Below, piece by piece: positions 1 to 12,567 of a stretch of 64,000 bases of DNA; the stretch's first letter is position 1; the number at the start of each line of letters is the position of its first letter. A program made the position numbers and the translations under genes. Source of the DNA: Euglena gracilis (lineage: Eukaryota > Euglenida > Euglenophyceae > Euglenales); contig CP154956.1 in the NCBI GenBank assembly GCA_039621445.1, positions 74,872,192-74,936,191 of the forward strand. Reading direction: 5' to 3'. The notes under the pieces are model-generated. The model saw only the letters and a list, made by a program, of their open reading frames with translations. It had not been told where the DNA came from and did no database searches.

Positions 1-3000
1 CACCCGAGAAGGGGTTGGCGGATAAAAGGGGTTTATTTTGTTAATGAAAGGGATAGGGTTAGGTCGACTTGCACCCGAGAAGGGGTTGGCGGATAAAAGG
101 GGTTTATTTTGTTAATGAAAGGGATAGGGTTAGGTCGACTTGCACCCGAGAAGGGGTTGGCGGATAAAAGGGGTTTATTTTGTTAATGAAAGGGATAGGG
201 TTAGGTCGACTTGCACCCGAGAAGGGGTTGGCGGATAAAAGGGGTTTATTTTGTTAATGAAAGGGATACGGTTAGGTCGACTTGCACCCGAGAAGGGGTT
301 GGCGGATAAAAGGGGTTTATTTTGTTAATGAAAGGGATAGGGTTAGGTCGACTTGCACCCGAGAAGGGGTTGGCGGATAAAAGGGGTTTATTTTGTTAAT
401 GAAAGGGATAGGGTTAGGTCGACTTGCACCCGAGAAGGGGTTGGCGGATAAAAGGGGTTTATTTTGTTAATGAAAGGGATAGGGTTAGGTCGACTTGCAC
501 CCGAGAAGGGGTTGGCGGATAAAAGGGGTTTATTTTGTTAATGAAAGGGATAGGGTTAGGTCGACTTGCACCCGAGAAGGGGTTGGCGAATAAAAGGGGT
601 TGGCGGATAAAAGGGGTTTATTTTGTTAATGAAAGGGATAGGGTTAGGTCGACTTGCACCCGAGAAGGGGTTGGCGGATAAAAGGGGTTTATTTTGTTAA
701 TGAAAGGGATAGGGTTAGGTCGACTTGCACCCGAGAAGGGGTTGGCGGATAAAAGGGGTTTATTTTGTTAATGAAAGGGATAGGGTTAGGTCGACTTGCA
801 CCCGAGAAGGGGTTGGCGGATAAAAGGGGTTTATTTTGTTAATGAAAGGGATAGGGTTAGGTCGACTTGCACCCGAGAAGGGGTTGGCGGATAAAAGGGG
901 TTTATTTTGTTAATGAAAGGGATAGGGTTAGGTCGACTTGCACCCGAGAAGGGGTTGGCGGATAAAAGGGGTTGGCGGATAAAAGGGGTTTATTTTGTTA
1001 ATGAAAGGGATAGGGTTAGGTCGACTTGCACCCGAGAAGGGGTTGGCGGATAAAAGGGGTTTATTTTGTTAATGAAAGGGATAGGGTTAGGTCGACTTGC
1101 ACCCGAGAAGGGGTTGGCGGATAAAAGGGGTTTATTTTGTTAATGAAAGGGATAGGGTTAGGTCGACTTGCACCCGAGAAGGGGTTGGCGGATAAAAGGG
1201 GTTTATTTTGTTAATGAAAGGGATAGGGTTAGGTCGACTTGCACCCGAGAAGGGGTTGGCGGATAAAAGGGGTTTATTTTGTTAATGAAAGGGATAGGGT
1301 TAGGTCGACTTGCACCCGAGAAGGGGTTGGCGGATAAAAGGGGTTTATTTTGTTAATGAAAGGGATAGGGTTAGGTCGACTTGCACCCGAGAAGGGGTTG
1401 GCGGATAAAAGGGGTTTATTTTGTTTATGAAAGGGCCTGCGTTACGTCGATTTGCTCCCGAGAAGGGGTTGGCGGATACAAGGGGTTTATTTTGTTAATG
1501 AAAGGGATAGGGTTAGGTCGACTTGCACCCGAGAAGGGGTTGGCGGATAAAAGGGGTTTATTTTGTTAATGAAAGGGATAGGGTTAGGTCGACTTGCACC
1601 CGAGAAGGGGTTGGCGGATAAAAGGGGTTTATTTTGTTAATGAAAGGGATAGGGTTAGGTCGACTTGCACCCGAGAAGGGGTTGGCGGATAAAAGGGGTT
1701 TATTTTGTTAATGAAAGGGATAGGGTTAGGTCGACTTGCACCCGAGAAGGGGTTGGCGGATAAAAGGGGTTTATTTTGGCGGATAAAAGGGGTTTATTTT
1801 GTTAATGAAAGGGATAGGGTTAGGTCGACTTGCACCCGAGAAGGGGTTGGCGGATAAAAGGGGTTTATTTTGTTAATGAAAGGGATAGGGTTAGGTCGAC
1901 TTGCACCCGAGGAGGGGTTGGCGGATAAAAGGGGTTTATTTTGTTAATGAAAGGGATAGGGTTAGGTCGACTTGCACCCGAGAAGGGGTTGGCGGATAAA
2001 AGGGGTTTATTTTGTTAATGAAAGGGATAGGGTTAGGTCGACTTGCACCCGAGAAGGGGTTGGCGGATAAAAGGGGTTTATTTTGTTAATGAAAGGGATA
2101 GGGTTAGGTCGACTTGCACCCGAGAAGGGGTTGGCGGATAAAAGGGGTTTATTTTGTTAATGAAAGGGATAGGGTTAGGTCGACTTGCACCCGAGAAGGG
2201 GTTGGCGGATAAAAGGGGTTTATTTTGTTAATGAAAGGGATAGGGTTAGGTCGACTTGCACCCGAGAAGGGGTTGGCGGATAAAAGGGGTTTATTTTGTT
2301 AATGAAAGGGATAGGGTTAGGTCGACTTGCACCCGAGAAGGGGTTGGCGGATAAAAGGGGTTTGCGGATAAAAGGGGTTTATTTTGTTAATGAAAGGGAT
2401 AGGGTTAGGTCGACTTGCACCCGAGAAGGGGTTGGCGGATAAAAGGGGTTTATTTTGTTAATGAAAGGGATAGGGTTAGGTCGACTTGCACCCGAGAAGG
2501 GGTTGGCGGATAAAAGGGGTTTATTTTGTTAATGAAATGGATAGGGTTAGGTCGACTTGCACCCGAGAAGGGGTTGGCGGATAAAAGGGGTTTATTTTGT
2601 TAATGAAAGGGATAGGGTTAGGTCGACTTGCACCCGAGAAGGGGTTGGCGGATAAAAGGGGTTTATTTTGTTAATGAAAGGGATAGGGTTAGGTCGACTT
2701 GCACCCGAGAAGGGGTTGGCGGATAAAAGGGGTTTATTTTGTTAATGAAAGGGATAGGGTTAGGTCGACTTGCACCCGAGAAGGGGTTGGCGGATAAAAG
2801 GGGTTTATTTTGTTAATGAAAGGGATAGGGTTAGGTCGACTTGCACCCGAGAAGGGGTTGGCGGATAAAAGGGGTTTATTTTGTTAATGAAAGGGATAGG
2901 GTTAGGTCGACTTGCACCCGAGAAGGGGTTGGCGGATAAAAGGGGTTTATTTTGTTAATGAAAGGGATAGGGTTAGGTCGACTTGCACCCGAGAAGGGGT

Positions 3001-3731
3001 TGGCGGATAAAAGGGGTTTATTTTGTTAATGAAAGGGATAGGGTTAGGTCGACTTGCACCCGAGAAGGGGTTGGCGGATAAAAGGGGTTTATTTTGTTAA
3101 TGAAAGGGATAGGGTTAGGTCGACTTGCACCCGAGAAGGGGTTGGCGGATAAAAGGGGTTGGCGGATAAAAGGGGTTTATTGTGTTAATGAAAGGGATAG
3201 GGTTAGGTCGACTTGCACCCGAGAAGGGGTTGGCGGATAAAAGGGGTTTATTTTGTTAATGAAAGGGATAGGGTTAGGTCGACTTGCACCCGAGAAGGGG
3301 TTGGCGGATAAAAGGGGTTTATTTTGTTAATGAAAGGGATAGGGTTAGGTCGACTTGCACCCGAGAAGGGGTTGGCGGATAAAAGGGGTTTATTTTGTTA
3401 ATGAAAGGGATAGGGTTAGGTCGACTTGCACCCGAGAAGGGGTTGGCGGATAAAAGGGGTTTATTTTGTTAATGAAAGGGATAGGGTTAGGTCGACTTGC
3501 ACCCGAGAAGGGGTTGGCGGATAAAAGGGGTTTATTTTGTTAATGAAAGGGATAGGGTTAGGTCGACTTGCACCCGAGAAGGGGTTGGCGGATAAAAGGG
3601 GTTTATTTTGTTAATGAAAGGGATAGGGTTAGGTCGACTTGCACCCGAGAAGGGGTTGGCGGATAAAAGGGGTTTATTTTGTTAATGAAAGGGATAGGGT
3701 TAGGTCGACTTGCACCCGAGAAGGGGTTGGC
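1..3731. repeat. 71-bp tandem satellite, about 52 copies
   Basis: Units of 71 bp repeat head to tail, each with GCACCCGAGAAGGGG, a GGATAAAAGGGG stretch and GGGATAGGGTTAGG. Copies are nearly identical. A few are irregular: short internal duplications of the GGCGGATAAAAGGGG part occur near 590, 965, 1,780, 2,355 and 3,155, and one diverged unit lies near 1,425-1,470. The GGGTTAGG core resembles the TTAGGG telomere motif but is not a telomere array. Short open frames here are repeat translations, not genes. Confidence 0.97.
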
Positions 3732-3777
3732 AGACAAAAGTCTATTGCAGATACAGGAATGATACTGGGAGACATTC

Positions 3778-3779
<2 letters not shown>

Positions 3780-3819
<40 letters not shown>

Positions 3820-3829
3820 AGAGAGAGAG

Positions 3830-3861
<32 letters not shown>

Positions 3862-3868
3862 AGAGAGT
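3780..3868. repeat. GA microsatellite
   Basis: About 90 bases of (GA)n with a central G run, directly after the satellite edge. Confidence 0.95.
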
Positions 3869-3937
3869 GAGAGAGATGGAGAGATCAATTCGAGAGTTGG
3901 TTTGCTGGACTCCTGCTAATCAGATGTATGTACGTAG

Positions 3938-4212
3938 GAGGAGGCTCTAGAGCTTCCTCGAACGTCCTCGAACCACGTTCGAGGAGGCTCTAGAGCCTCC
4001 TCGAACGTCCTCGAACCACGTTCGAGGAGGCTCTAGAGCCTCCTCGAACGTCCTCGAACTACGTTCGAGGAGGCTCTAGAGCCTCCTCGAACGACCTCGA
4101 ACATCGTTCGAGTAGGCTCTAGAGCCTCCTCGAACGACCTCGAACATCGTTCGAGGAGGCTCTAGAGCCTCCTCGAACATTGTTCGAGGAGGCTCTAGAG
4201 CCTCCTCCTACG
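3938..4212. repeat. 43-bp palindromic tandem repeat
   Basis: Six or so units of about 43 bp. Each holds the palindrome AGGAGGCTCTAGAGCCTCCT followed by CGAACGTCCTCGAAC, so every unit can fold into a hairpin. Diverged single copies of the same palindrome occur at 5,763-5,820, 24,580-24,605, 33,010-33,085 and 33,284-33,305, so the family is dispersed as well as tandem. Confidence 0.93.
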
Positions 4213-5056
4213 GAGCCTCCTCCTACCGTAACCCTCCCGTCCGACCCCCCCCCCCTGGAGGGGACGGATGACTGGTTTTTTCAGAGTGATCGACTGGGTT
4301 CTGGAAAGAGTGGAAGTGACCCCCTCCCCCCTCCCCTGGGGTTGGTGGAAAACTGTCAGGGGGGAGTCCGCGCAGCCAGCAACCCCTTTCCAGCCAGCCC
4401 AAATTTTCTCACCTTCGAGATGGGCCCCTCCTGTGGGGGCGGGGAGTGAGTGGGGGGGGTCGTTCCGCGCCGCCCTGGCCCACAGCATGCGCGAGGGCAG
4501 CAAAAAAGTTGGCCACTCTGCCCTCCACACTCCAGCCTTTGGTGAGGTTTGACTGTCCCCTGCCCTCACGGCCGGCCGCCGCCAACCAAACTGCAAAAGG
4601 TGATCATATAAAAGATTTTATGAGGCTATTTGAAGGAGTAGGGTCAGGGTTAAGATTCTCATGCAAACAGTTGAACCCTTCCCGCCCAACGTGGGTACTC
4701 AGTGAACCCAAAGAGCCGCCCAACTAGGGTTTAAACATGGGGAGACCTGAGCGAGGCGCCGAAGGCGCTAAGCGAGGGTACCCCCCCCGTGTGTATTAAC
4801 CCTAGTTGGGCGGCTCTTTGGGGTAGCTGGTACCCTGTTGTGGCCAATTCATCCCGCTATTGTGCGATGCAGTTCTGCTTCAGTCGCTGGATCTGTTGTG
4901 GTTGGGCGGCCGCGACCCAACCAAAAAAAAAGGTTGGACCGGCCGGCCGCAGTCCAACCAAAACATGATTTTGGTTGGGCCGCGGCCCAACCAACGGCCA
5001 CCCTGCCTCCCGTGACTGACCACCCCCCTGCCCGCCCTCCCCCTCCACACCCACAG
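4213..5056. other. Non-coding interval with C-rich tracts and one foldback
   Basis: No convincing coding exon was seen. The overlapping open frames on both strands here come from C-rich and G-rich composition. The only clear structure is the foldback at 4,707-4,823. Confidence 0.5.
4707..4823. repeat. Foldback element, 29-bp arms
   Basis: The left arm (4,707-4,735) contains AAAGAGCCGCCCAACTAGGG and the right arm (4,795-4,823) is its reverse complement. A GGCGCCGAAGGCGC hairpin lies between them. It looks like a small MITE or foldback element. Confidence 0.8.
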
Positions 5057-5234
5057 CAGCAAAACGCCAATCCGCCGACCCATCTGCAGCGCCAAGCGGG
5101 CCATCTGGCCGATGGTGGAGGACCTGTGGCACTTCGTGGCGCAAATCGGGCGGCACGAAACACTGTCCCGCCTGCAGGCGGTCGGCTCCCCGGAGACCAT
5201 CGCCCGCATCACCCAGCTGCCGCTGCGCGCCCGG
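5057..5234 (+). CDS. Candidate exon of an unidentified gene
   Basis: An AG acceptor (CCCACAG) precedes 178 nt that read as 59 codons without a stop, including AKRAIWPMVEDLWHFVAQIG, and end before a GT (CGG|GTGCCG). GC content and amino-acid balance differ sharply from the flanking DNA. Family not recognised. It lies upstream of, and on the same strand as, the exons chained at 12,453-18,515 and may belong to the same gene, but I could not join it. Confidence 0.45.
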
Positions 5235-5561
5235 GTGCCGGCAGCTTCTTGGGTTTTCGCACGATGTCCATGATTTGTGGCTGTTTTTGTTCCCATGCTG
5301 CCACAATGCGAATGCAACCATTAGGGGGGGGGGATCAATCAGTAAATTAATGTTTATGATTATACTTAATTTTTCCCAATAAATAGATAGATAAATGCAT
5401 GGATGGATTGGATGGATAATATCGTTAGCATCATTCGTGTTATTAACAACATTTATGGTATATAATAAAAATCTCCATGAATATGATTGTTTGACCCATC
5501 CATTGCATCTCCTCGGTTTCCAAACGGGGGATTCGACTTTTTTGGAATCCACCCAAGGCGG

Positions 5562-5715
5562 AGGGATCCAACCGGATGACCCGGACACGGTCGCGGTCCG
5601 CCCTGCCGCCCCGCCGGGCCCCGCCGGCAGCACCATCAAGCCCCTGCAGACCATCAAGCCGGTGTTCATGTGCAACTACTGCGACTCCCCCGAGCAGTGG
5701 ACCATCGAGCGCCCA
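5562..5715 (+). CDS. Candidate exon with a CxxC motif
   Basis: GC-rich open stretch reading GGIQPDDPDTVAVRP, then IKPVFMCNYCDSPEQW. The C-x2-C pair could be half of a zinc site. Borders are uncertain: CTTGGGT near the start of the preceding intron and ACCCAAG at its end are complementary, as in a nonconventional intron, but no CAG/CTG pair fits. Product unknown. Confidence 0.4.
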
Positions 5716-5867
5716 AGGCACGCTGCCCCACTGCTCAACGTTGGGGGGGGGGGGGGTAACTGTAGGAGGAGGCTCAAGCTCGAGCGACACTTGAGGAGGC
5801 TCGAGAGCCTCCTTGAGCGACCCTGTCCTCACATAACAACCTGGCTGGCCCCCAAGCACCTCTGATG

Positions 5868-6650
5868 ATGCTGGGCGATGCTGGATTTCTGGAGACCGGA
5901 GGTGGGGTTCCGATGCAGGGTGATGCTGGGCAATGCTGGCATTTATTTTTTTTGTATATTTGAAGGATTAAACCCATTTTAGGACAATTTTCCCACAAGT
6001 CTCAAATAGTACACCCATTTTGGCCATTTTGGGTTTATTTTTTGCTAATTTGGGGCTATTTTGCATTGATTTGGTCAAATGTTGGGCTAATTTGGGTCAA
6101 TATGGACACCTTTATGGCATTTTTGACCATTTTGTAGATATTTTTGGCCAAGATGTAGATACTGGACAAGGTGCAGCTACCACACAAGATGCAAATACTG
6201 GACAAATACTGGATGTCGATATTTGACAAGATGCAGACACTGGACAAGATGCAGATGCTAGTCAAGATGCAGATGTTGGACAAGATGCAGTGGATGTGGT
6301 CACTGGACAAGATGCAACTTCTGTAGATACTGGATTAGTGCGGTGGATGCAGATGCTGGATGGGCCAAATAAATCTCGGAATCAGAGGAACTTGCAGCCA
6401 AAGGTGAGTGAAGTTGGGCAAAGTGGCCAAAAGTGGCCAAAAGTGGCCAAGAGTGGCCAAAGTTGTACAAGTGGGTAAAAAGTGGACAAAGGTGGATGAA
6501 GTGGTTGCAGATGATGTTTTGGATGCTCTGGATGCAGGTATCTGAGTGGATGCATGTACAGGAGGTACACCTCCAAGGGCTTCAAAGGCGATGCTGGGTG
6601 ATGCTGAGCGATGCTGGGCGATGCTGGGCCCAAGGGCATGGCTGACCAGA
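5868..6650. repeat. Low-complexity dispersed repeat (GATGCTGGGC / AAGATGCAGATACTGGAC)
   Basis: GATGCTGGGCGATGCTGG blocks at both ends enclose imperfect repeats of GACAAGATGCAGATACTG and T-rich GGCCATTTTGG sequence. An inverted member of the same family lies at 22,010-22,490. No coding signal. Confidence 0.75.
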
Positions 6651-6709
6651 CGTGCTTGCTGGCCCCTAATGCTCGAAGTTTTTTGCCATACCCCCCCCCG
6701 GGTAAGATG

Positions 6710-7796
6710 CAGGGTTTTTCATCATTACGTTCCACGTAAAATCACGTAAATCACGTAAAATCACGTAAATCCATTTTTTGGAAAATCACGTAAATCACGT
6801 AAATCACGTAAAATCACGTATGACAATCAAAGGCGATAAAAGGTTTTTGTCTTTTTCTCAGGACGTCTGGGTCGAAGGCAAGTGCATCGCAGACATAATG
6901 GTGTTTCTCAACACCCAGTTTTATGCAACCACGGATCAGATCTTCCCCAGGGTTTCAAGGAAATTGTTTGTTTCGGTTTTGCTTTTTTTTTGCAGGACGC
7001 ATGTCTGATTCTGATGAAGGAATTGCAGAAATTGCGGCAGTGGTATCTGACAAAGGGAAGCAGTGTCGCAAATGGGTCCAAGGTGCAAAAGCCACACCCG
7101 AAAGTCATGCCGTTCAGTTCCCAGGAGTGATGGAAGTTCGTGGGAATTTGCTTTGGTGCACATACTGTGACATTTCCCTTGGTTTCAAGGAAAAGTGTAC
7201 TGCTGCAAACCATGTGAAATGTGCGAAGCACTTGCAGGATGTAGCCAAAAAGCCGCGTGTTCTGAAGAACCCAGGTTTGAAACGTTTTGGGTGTTTTTAA
7301 AATTCTTTTCTGCTTAGGTCCTGCTTCTGACGAAAGGATTGCCGAAGATGCAGAAAGTCAGCCCACACGCAAGAAATCTAAAACTGCTGATTTGAAGAAT
7401 ATTCCACACGGTCTGACCGTGAACGTAGCAGATTTGCTACTTTTCGTTCTGCTTCAAAGGACACCAAAGGCTGATTAGTGTTTGCGACATAACACCATGC
7501 TGAACGTTGTTTCACTCAGCAACCATTCTGATTGCAAAGAGCTGATTGTTTTTTTTTTGCTCATCCGGGCCAGAATTTTGGTGTGATCTCTTGAGTCTGG
7601 CATGCTTTTTTGGAATGAAATTGCATATGAAAGGTTTTTCATTCATTAAGTTCTGGTTCCCAGTGCATTGGTATAAAAAAAACTGGAAATTTTTTGGCCT
7701 GCACGTAAATCACGTAAAATCACGTAAAATCACGTAAAACCACGTAAAATCACGTAGAGGATTTTTGGCCGTCAGCACGTAATAATAAAAAACCCT
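6710..7796 (+). mobile_element. hAT-like DNA transposon, 1.09 kb, with 8-bp target duplication
   Basis: The left end CAGGGTTTTTCATCATTACG matches the reverse complement of the right end (ACGTAATAATAAAAAACCCT). GTAAGATG flanks both sides (6,702-6,709 and 7,797-7,804), the 8-bp duplication expected for hAT. Direct arrays of CACGTAAAAT lie inside each end (6,732-6,822 and 7,702-7,757). The element carries a small spliced BED-finger gene but no transposase catalytic core, so it is presumably non-autonomous. hAT assignment rests on the CAGGG start and TSD length. Confidence 0.85.
7001..7478 (+). CDS. BED-type zinc-finger protein carried by the hAT-like element
   Basis: Two exons, 7,001-7,274 and 7,318-7,478, joined by a 43-nt GT-AG intron (CCCAG|GTTTGA to TGCTTAG|GT), give 144 residues ending at TAG. 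The start is the ATG of MSDSDEGIAE; an AG acceptor at 6,995 just upstream means a 5' exon is possible, for example 6,865-6,950, but that one does not join in frame. The middle has LWCTYCDIS and, 15 or so residues on, NHVKCAKH: a C-x2-C...H-x5-H layout like the BED fingers of hAT transposases. No DDE core follows. The tail is Lys/Glu-rich. It may bind the element's ends; that is inference. Confidence 0.6.
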
Positions 7797-7984
7797 GTAA
7801 GATGTCAACTTTTCGACGGCCCCCAGCCAACACGCAACGAATTAAACCCCCCCTGCCACCTCCCACCGATTCTGTTTCAGGTCCACGTCTGAAGTTGAAG
7901 GGGAAGTTCTTAGTAAGGAGATTGGGGGTTTGGGACCCTCCACCAACGCTCGGGAAACACCCAGCCACCACCAGCCTGCCCATA

Positions 7985-8187
7985 CCCCCCCCCTTGTCCA
8001 ACGACCACCCCCCCCCGGTCAGTAGCGATCTTTTCCCAGGTGGTCTTTTTTTCCAGACATTCGCCTCTTTGACCCTCTTTAGACCGGTCTTGTCTACCCC
8101 CCGGTCAGTAGCGATATTTGGCCAAAATAGCGACCCCCCCCCCCGCTCAGTAACGATATTTAGCGGTCGTTGGACAAGGGGGGGGGG
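7985..8187. repeat. Foldback element with G/C-run termini
   Basis: CCCCCTTGTCCAACGACC at the left and its reverse complement at the right (8,165-8,187). Relatives lie at 12,929-13,291 and 19,722-19,783. Confidence 0.75.
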
Positions 8188-8768
8188 TATGACATGATGG
8201 CATTATTTCACACCGAACGCAGATGCCTTGTCTTTGAAAGTTCCGCCGTCACTACCGAATCCACATCAAAGAGATGGCAACTCGTCCAGGGTTTGTTGGC
8301 AATAGCGCTTGTTTCGAGACCAGGCTCCTTTGAAAGAAGGTCGCATATTTTCGACCCCCCCCCCCAGTCCTTGGGGTCAGATCCTTGGAATCCCCCCCCC
8401 GGGTTGGGTGGATCTGGTGCCGGAACCCCTGGGGGGGGGGGGTCCAGGCCGGAACGCCAAAAATTTTGGGGGGGGAATGCCCTCACACGACCTGATTTTG
8501 GTGTCCCCAAACCCCTCCGGAAGTCTGACCCTGCCACAAAAGGTGCCGGCATCGCATGGTTGAGTTCCGTGGTGTTATTTCTTTCTGGCCGCGCCCCCCC
8601 CCCATCCCCCCCCCCGGCCGCCACCCTCTGCCGGGGATACCGGAAGCAGGAGTACGGCAGCCTGGCGCGCTGGAAGGCCCTTGGGCCACGCCGTGGGTGG
8701 ACCAACCTCTGCCTTCCTGTGCAATACCGTGCCACCCCATCCCAATGTCCCAATGCCCAGTGACCCTG

Positions 8769-8770
<2 letters not shown>

Positions 8771-8861
<91 letters not shown>
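8771..8861. repeat. GT dinucleotide microsatellite
   Basis: About 90 bases of pure (GT)n. Open frames through it are artefacts. Confidence 0.97.
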
Positions 8862-8863
<2 letters not shown>

Positions 8864-11363
8864 GGCCTCAAGATTCTGATATTCAGTGTTTTGCCCCCTG
8901 CCCGCCCGGGAATTTCCTCTCCCCCCTTGGGTTCGATATTGTACGGGGGGGTCCTCCCACACCCGCCCCCTGGACCGGAGGGGGGGTCCTGACCCCACCT
9001 GCCGAGAGGGATCGGGCCGACCTGGGGGAGCACCCAGGACTCCCAAAAAGGTCAAATTTGTGTTCTGGCACTGACAAATTCTGGCCCAAAAAAGCGCCCA
9101 AAATGGCAGCCTTTGGGGGGGGGGGACCAGTTTTCAGCCCGTGCTTTGCACCGGGCCGAAAATTGATCACCCAGACGAAGTTGGTCACCCAGACACGCCA
9201 TTTTTTAGGTTGGGAGGGGGGTCCCCCACACCTGCCCACCTGCTGAACCGTACTCCACGCCCGTCCTTGCCAACGTGGCCTTAGAGTTGGCCTCACCCCT
9301 GAACCTGCCAATTAGGCCTCCCCGAAGGTTTTTGCTGTTTTTGAGGCATTTGGCTCAGCATTGTTTGGAGAAAATTTGCTCCAAAAAAACAGAAATACAA
9401 AAGTTTTGGAAAAAAATTTTGTGAAAAAGATTTCGAAGAAATTGTTGTTATTTAATTTATTTTTCATAATACCAACAATAATGATTTCTTCACCTGAAAA
9501 AAAACAGACATCCGAAAACGCCTGCCTCCTTTAGGGGGTCAACCCCGTCCCACACAGGAAATTGACCTGGGCCCGCATCATCCACTGCCCCTCCCTCCCT
9601 CTCCGCCACCACCCCGGGGTGCCACCACCTCCTCCAAACGTATCGCATGCACACGGTCGTCAGCCCCCAAGACCAGGGTCTGGCAGTGGGCCCACCACTG
9701 GCGCCTGCATCGTTTGAAGGCGGCCCTCCGGCAACCAAAGGTCGGGGAACGAAGGGACCCGTCGTGGGGCAAGGGTTGCCAAGCCTAGCCCGCGGTGTCT
9801 GCCCACCTCTTTTCACTTGTTCTTCCACGGAAAAATTCAGGGGTTCCTGTAAACTTCAATTCTGAAATTTGTGGGTTGGTTTCCACGCCAAAAAAGGGAC
9901 CCCTTTGAGCCCGTTTTGGGCATTTTCGGCGTTTTGCCGAATCAGGAACTTTCGGCCTTTTTGGTTGATTCCGCAATTGTCCATATTGTTTCCTGAGGAT
10001 TTTCGTATTTTTGGTACGGGCCGAAATCCACTGTCACCCCCCAGCAGAGGCAGTTTCCGAAGTTTTCTGTTTTGCCCAAAAAGGGCTGATATTTCCCGAA
10101 CAGCGGTTGCCTGGCTGAATGCCTGCCAAACCCGTAAACACCGTTTTCCTGATTTGCCCTTTTGAGTCTCTTTTGCAATAGTGAAACCTGTTGCTTCTCT
10201 TGGGCAGGGTGAGAGTGTGTTATTTGCGAAAAGAAGTTTTACGGGAAACTGTAACGTCAATGATGTTTTCGGGTTTCCGTAAACTTTTTTGAAACATGCA
10301 AATGTGCCGGGTTGGTGCTCTCGTCTTTTGTTCTCCTCATGGCTGCCAAGCAGCTCACCCCCCCCCCCTCCGGTGCTCTCCCCTTGCCTCCTGGACTGGC
10401 GATGGGCAGGCAACGCGAGCTAGGTCAAGGACGGTCCAAAGGAAGCGTCGATTTTTTTTGGACAAAAGAACCCAGAGATCATCAAATGGTGCACACAATA
10501 AAATAGTGTACACTCCCTGGCGCAAAATCAACAACAGTCTGCCTGGAATGAACGTCTCCTCTTCTGTCTGAAGGAATGAATGGTTTTGGTGATGCTATTT
10601 AACTTTGCAGTGAGGTCAGGGGCGATAAGTTAAGTGCCACTGCCAACAGTACAGAATTTCTGAAGCCGGAGGGGACCCAAGTCCTGCCATTTAGCCCCCC
10701 CCCCCCTACAAGTGCTGAAGTGGTGGGAGGTTATGAGACGGGAGGTTTGTGGTCGCCACCAGCCGCAACCCAACCAAACCAAACTTCAGGGTTTGAAGGC
10801 TGAAATTGGTTGGTATCTATCCTTCTTTTGGGTAGCTGGTGCCTGTTGGGGCCAATTTAGCATGCTATTGTGCGATGGCTCTGGTTTGGGTCGCTGGATC
10901 TGTTGTGTTTGGGTGGCCACGGCTCAACCAAACCAAATTGCAAGATTTTCAAGAAAGTCATTGGCTGACAATGACAAGAAAGATTGGGCCGCAGCCGACC
11001 TCGGCCCAACCCAAAAAAAAAAAATGTTTGGGTTGGGCCGCAGCCGGCTGCGGCCCAACCAAATTCAATTTCATAATTTCAAAATCGGGCGTGGTTGGGC
11101 CGCGGCCCAAACAAAAAGTTTGCAGTTTTTGTTTGCTTGGGGTATCTTTTTTTTTCTGGGAAGCTGCGGTTCTCGAAAGTTCAGTTTTCTGGGATCCGAC
11201 GCCAAGAGTTTTTTCAATTTTTTGACCGGGGGGAGGGGGGTGTGGGTCCCCCCCCCCAGTGATCACCCAGGGGGTTTCCTCTGTTTTTGGCACAAAGCGC
11301 CGAAAAACATCTGATCCGACTCCTCTCCTCCCCCCCCCGACCACCACCGCCCACCCTGCCATC

Positions 11364-11469
11364 GAGGGAGACCCGCCGCTGCCCACCGTGAAGTTCATGC
11401 GCAAGCGCCTCGTGCAAAATCGCCTCAAGAAGCACATCCAGGAGGTCGGCTTCACCGCCAACGTCGAGG
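11364..11469 (+). CDS. Candidate exon, basic helical segment
   Basis: 106 nt open from GAGGGAGACC to GAGG|GTACCG (GT donor). The upstream border CTGCCATC fits the CTG-N5 rule for a nonconventional 3' splice site. It encodes VKFMRKRLVQNRLKKHIQEV, a basic segment that would form a helix. Family unknown. It probably belongs to the gene whose 3' part starts at 12,453, but the phase does not join directly, so an exon may be missing between them. Confidence 0.45.
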
Positions 11470-11489
11470 GTACCGTGACCACGCCATTG

Positions 11490-12350
<861 letters not shown>

Positions 12351-12452
12351 TGGTTGTCCCCCCTTAGGTGACAAGACTGGTTGTATTCCAAATGGTGAAA
12401 GAAAGACTCAGATCAAAAAGGGGTAATAAAAAAAACGTGGATCGTTCAAAAG

Positions 12453-12567
12453 GCCGGTCAGCGGCAGCGTGGCCCGGGCAGAGAACTTCCCCCAGCAGAT
12501 CCGGCATCTGAACCGGCTGCTGAACTCCCCGCGGCCCCAGACCCTGTGCATCGTGGCCGAGGCCGCC
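12453..12567 (+). CDS. Exon of the unidentified gene
   Basis: Begins after AAAAG| (AG acceptor, weak pyrimidine tract) and ends before CTCCAGGGCC. Encodes FPQQIRHLNRLLNSPRPQTL and CIVAEAA. The frame is open upstream to a TAA at about 12,425, so the acceptor is the least certain part. Confidence 0.6.

Larger units (their letters stand above)
7805..11363. other. Intronic or intergenic interval with foldbacks and microsatellites
   Basis: Mostly non-coding. It holds a G/C-run foldback (7,985-8,187), a GT tract (8,771-8,861) and repeats of the GGCCGCGGCCCAACC type (10,740-11,110, also at 4,900-5,000). Two short stretches look coding: near 8,633-8,690 (YRKQEYGSLARWKAL) and near 9,665-9,745 (VWQWAHHWRLHRLKAALR). 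Their borders could not be fixed, so they are only mentioned here. Confidence 0.4.

Noticed and set aside
1-3731. CRISPR-like array
   Set aside because: Units are contiguous 71-bp copies with no unique spacers; this is a satellite.
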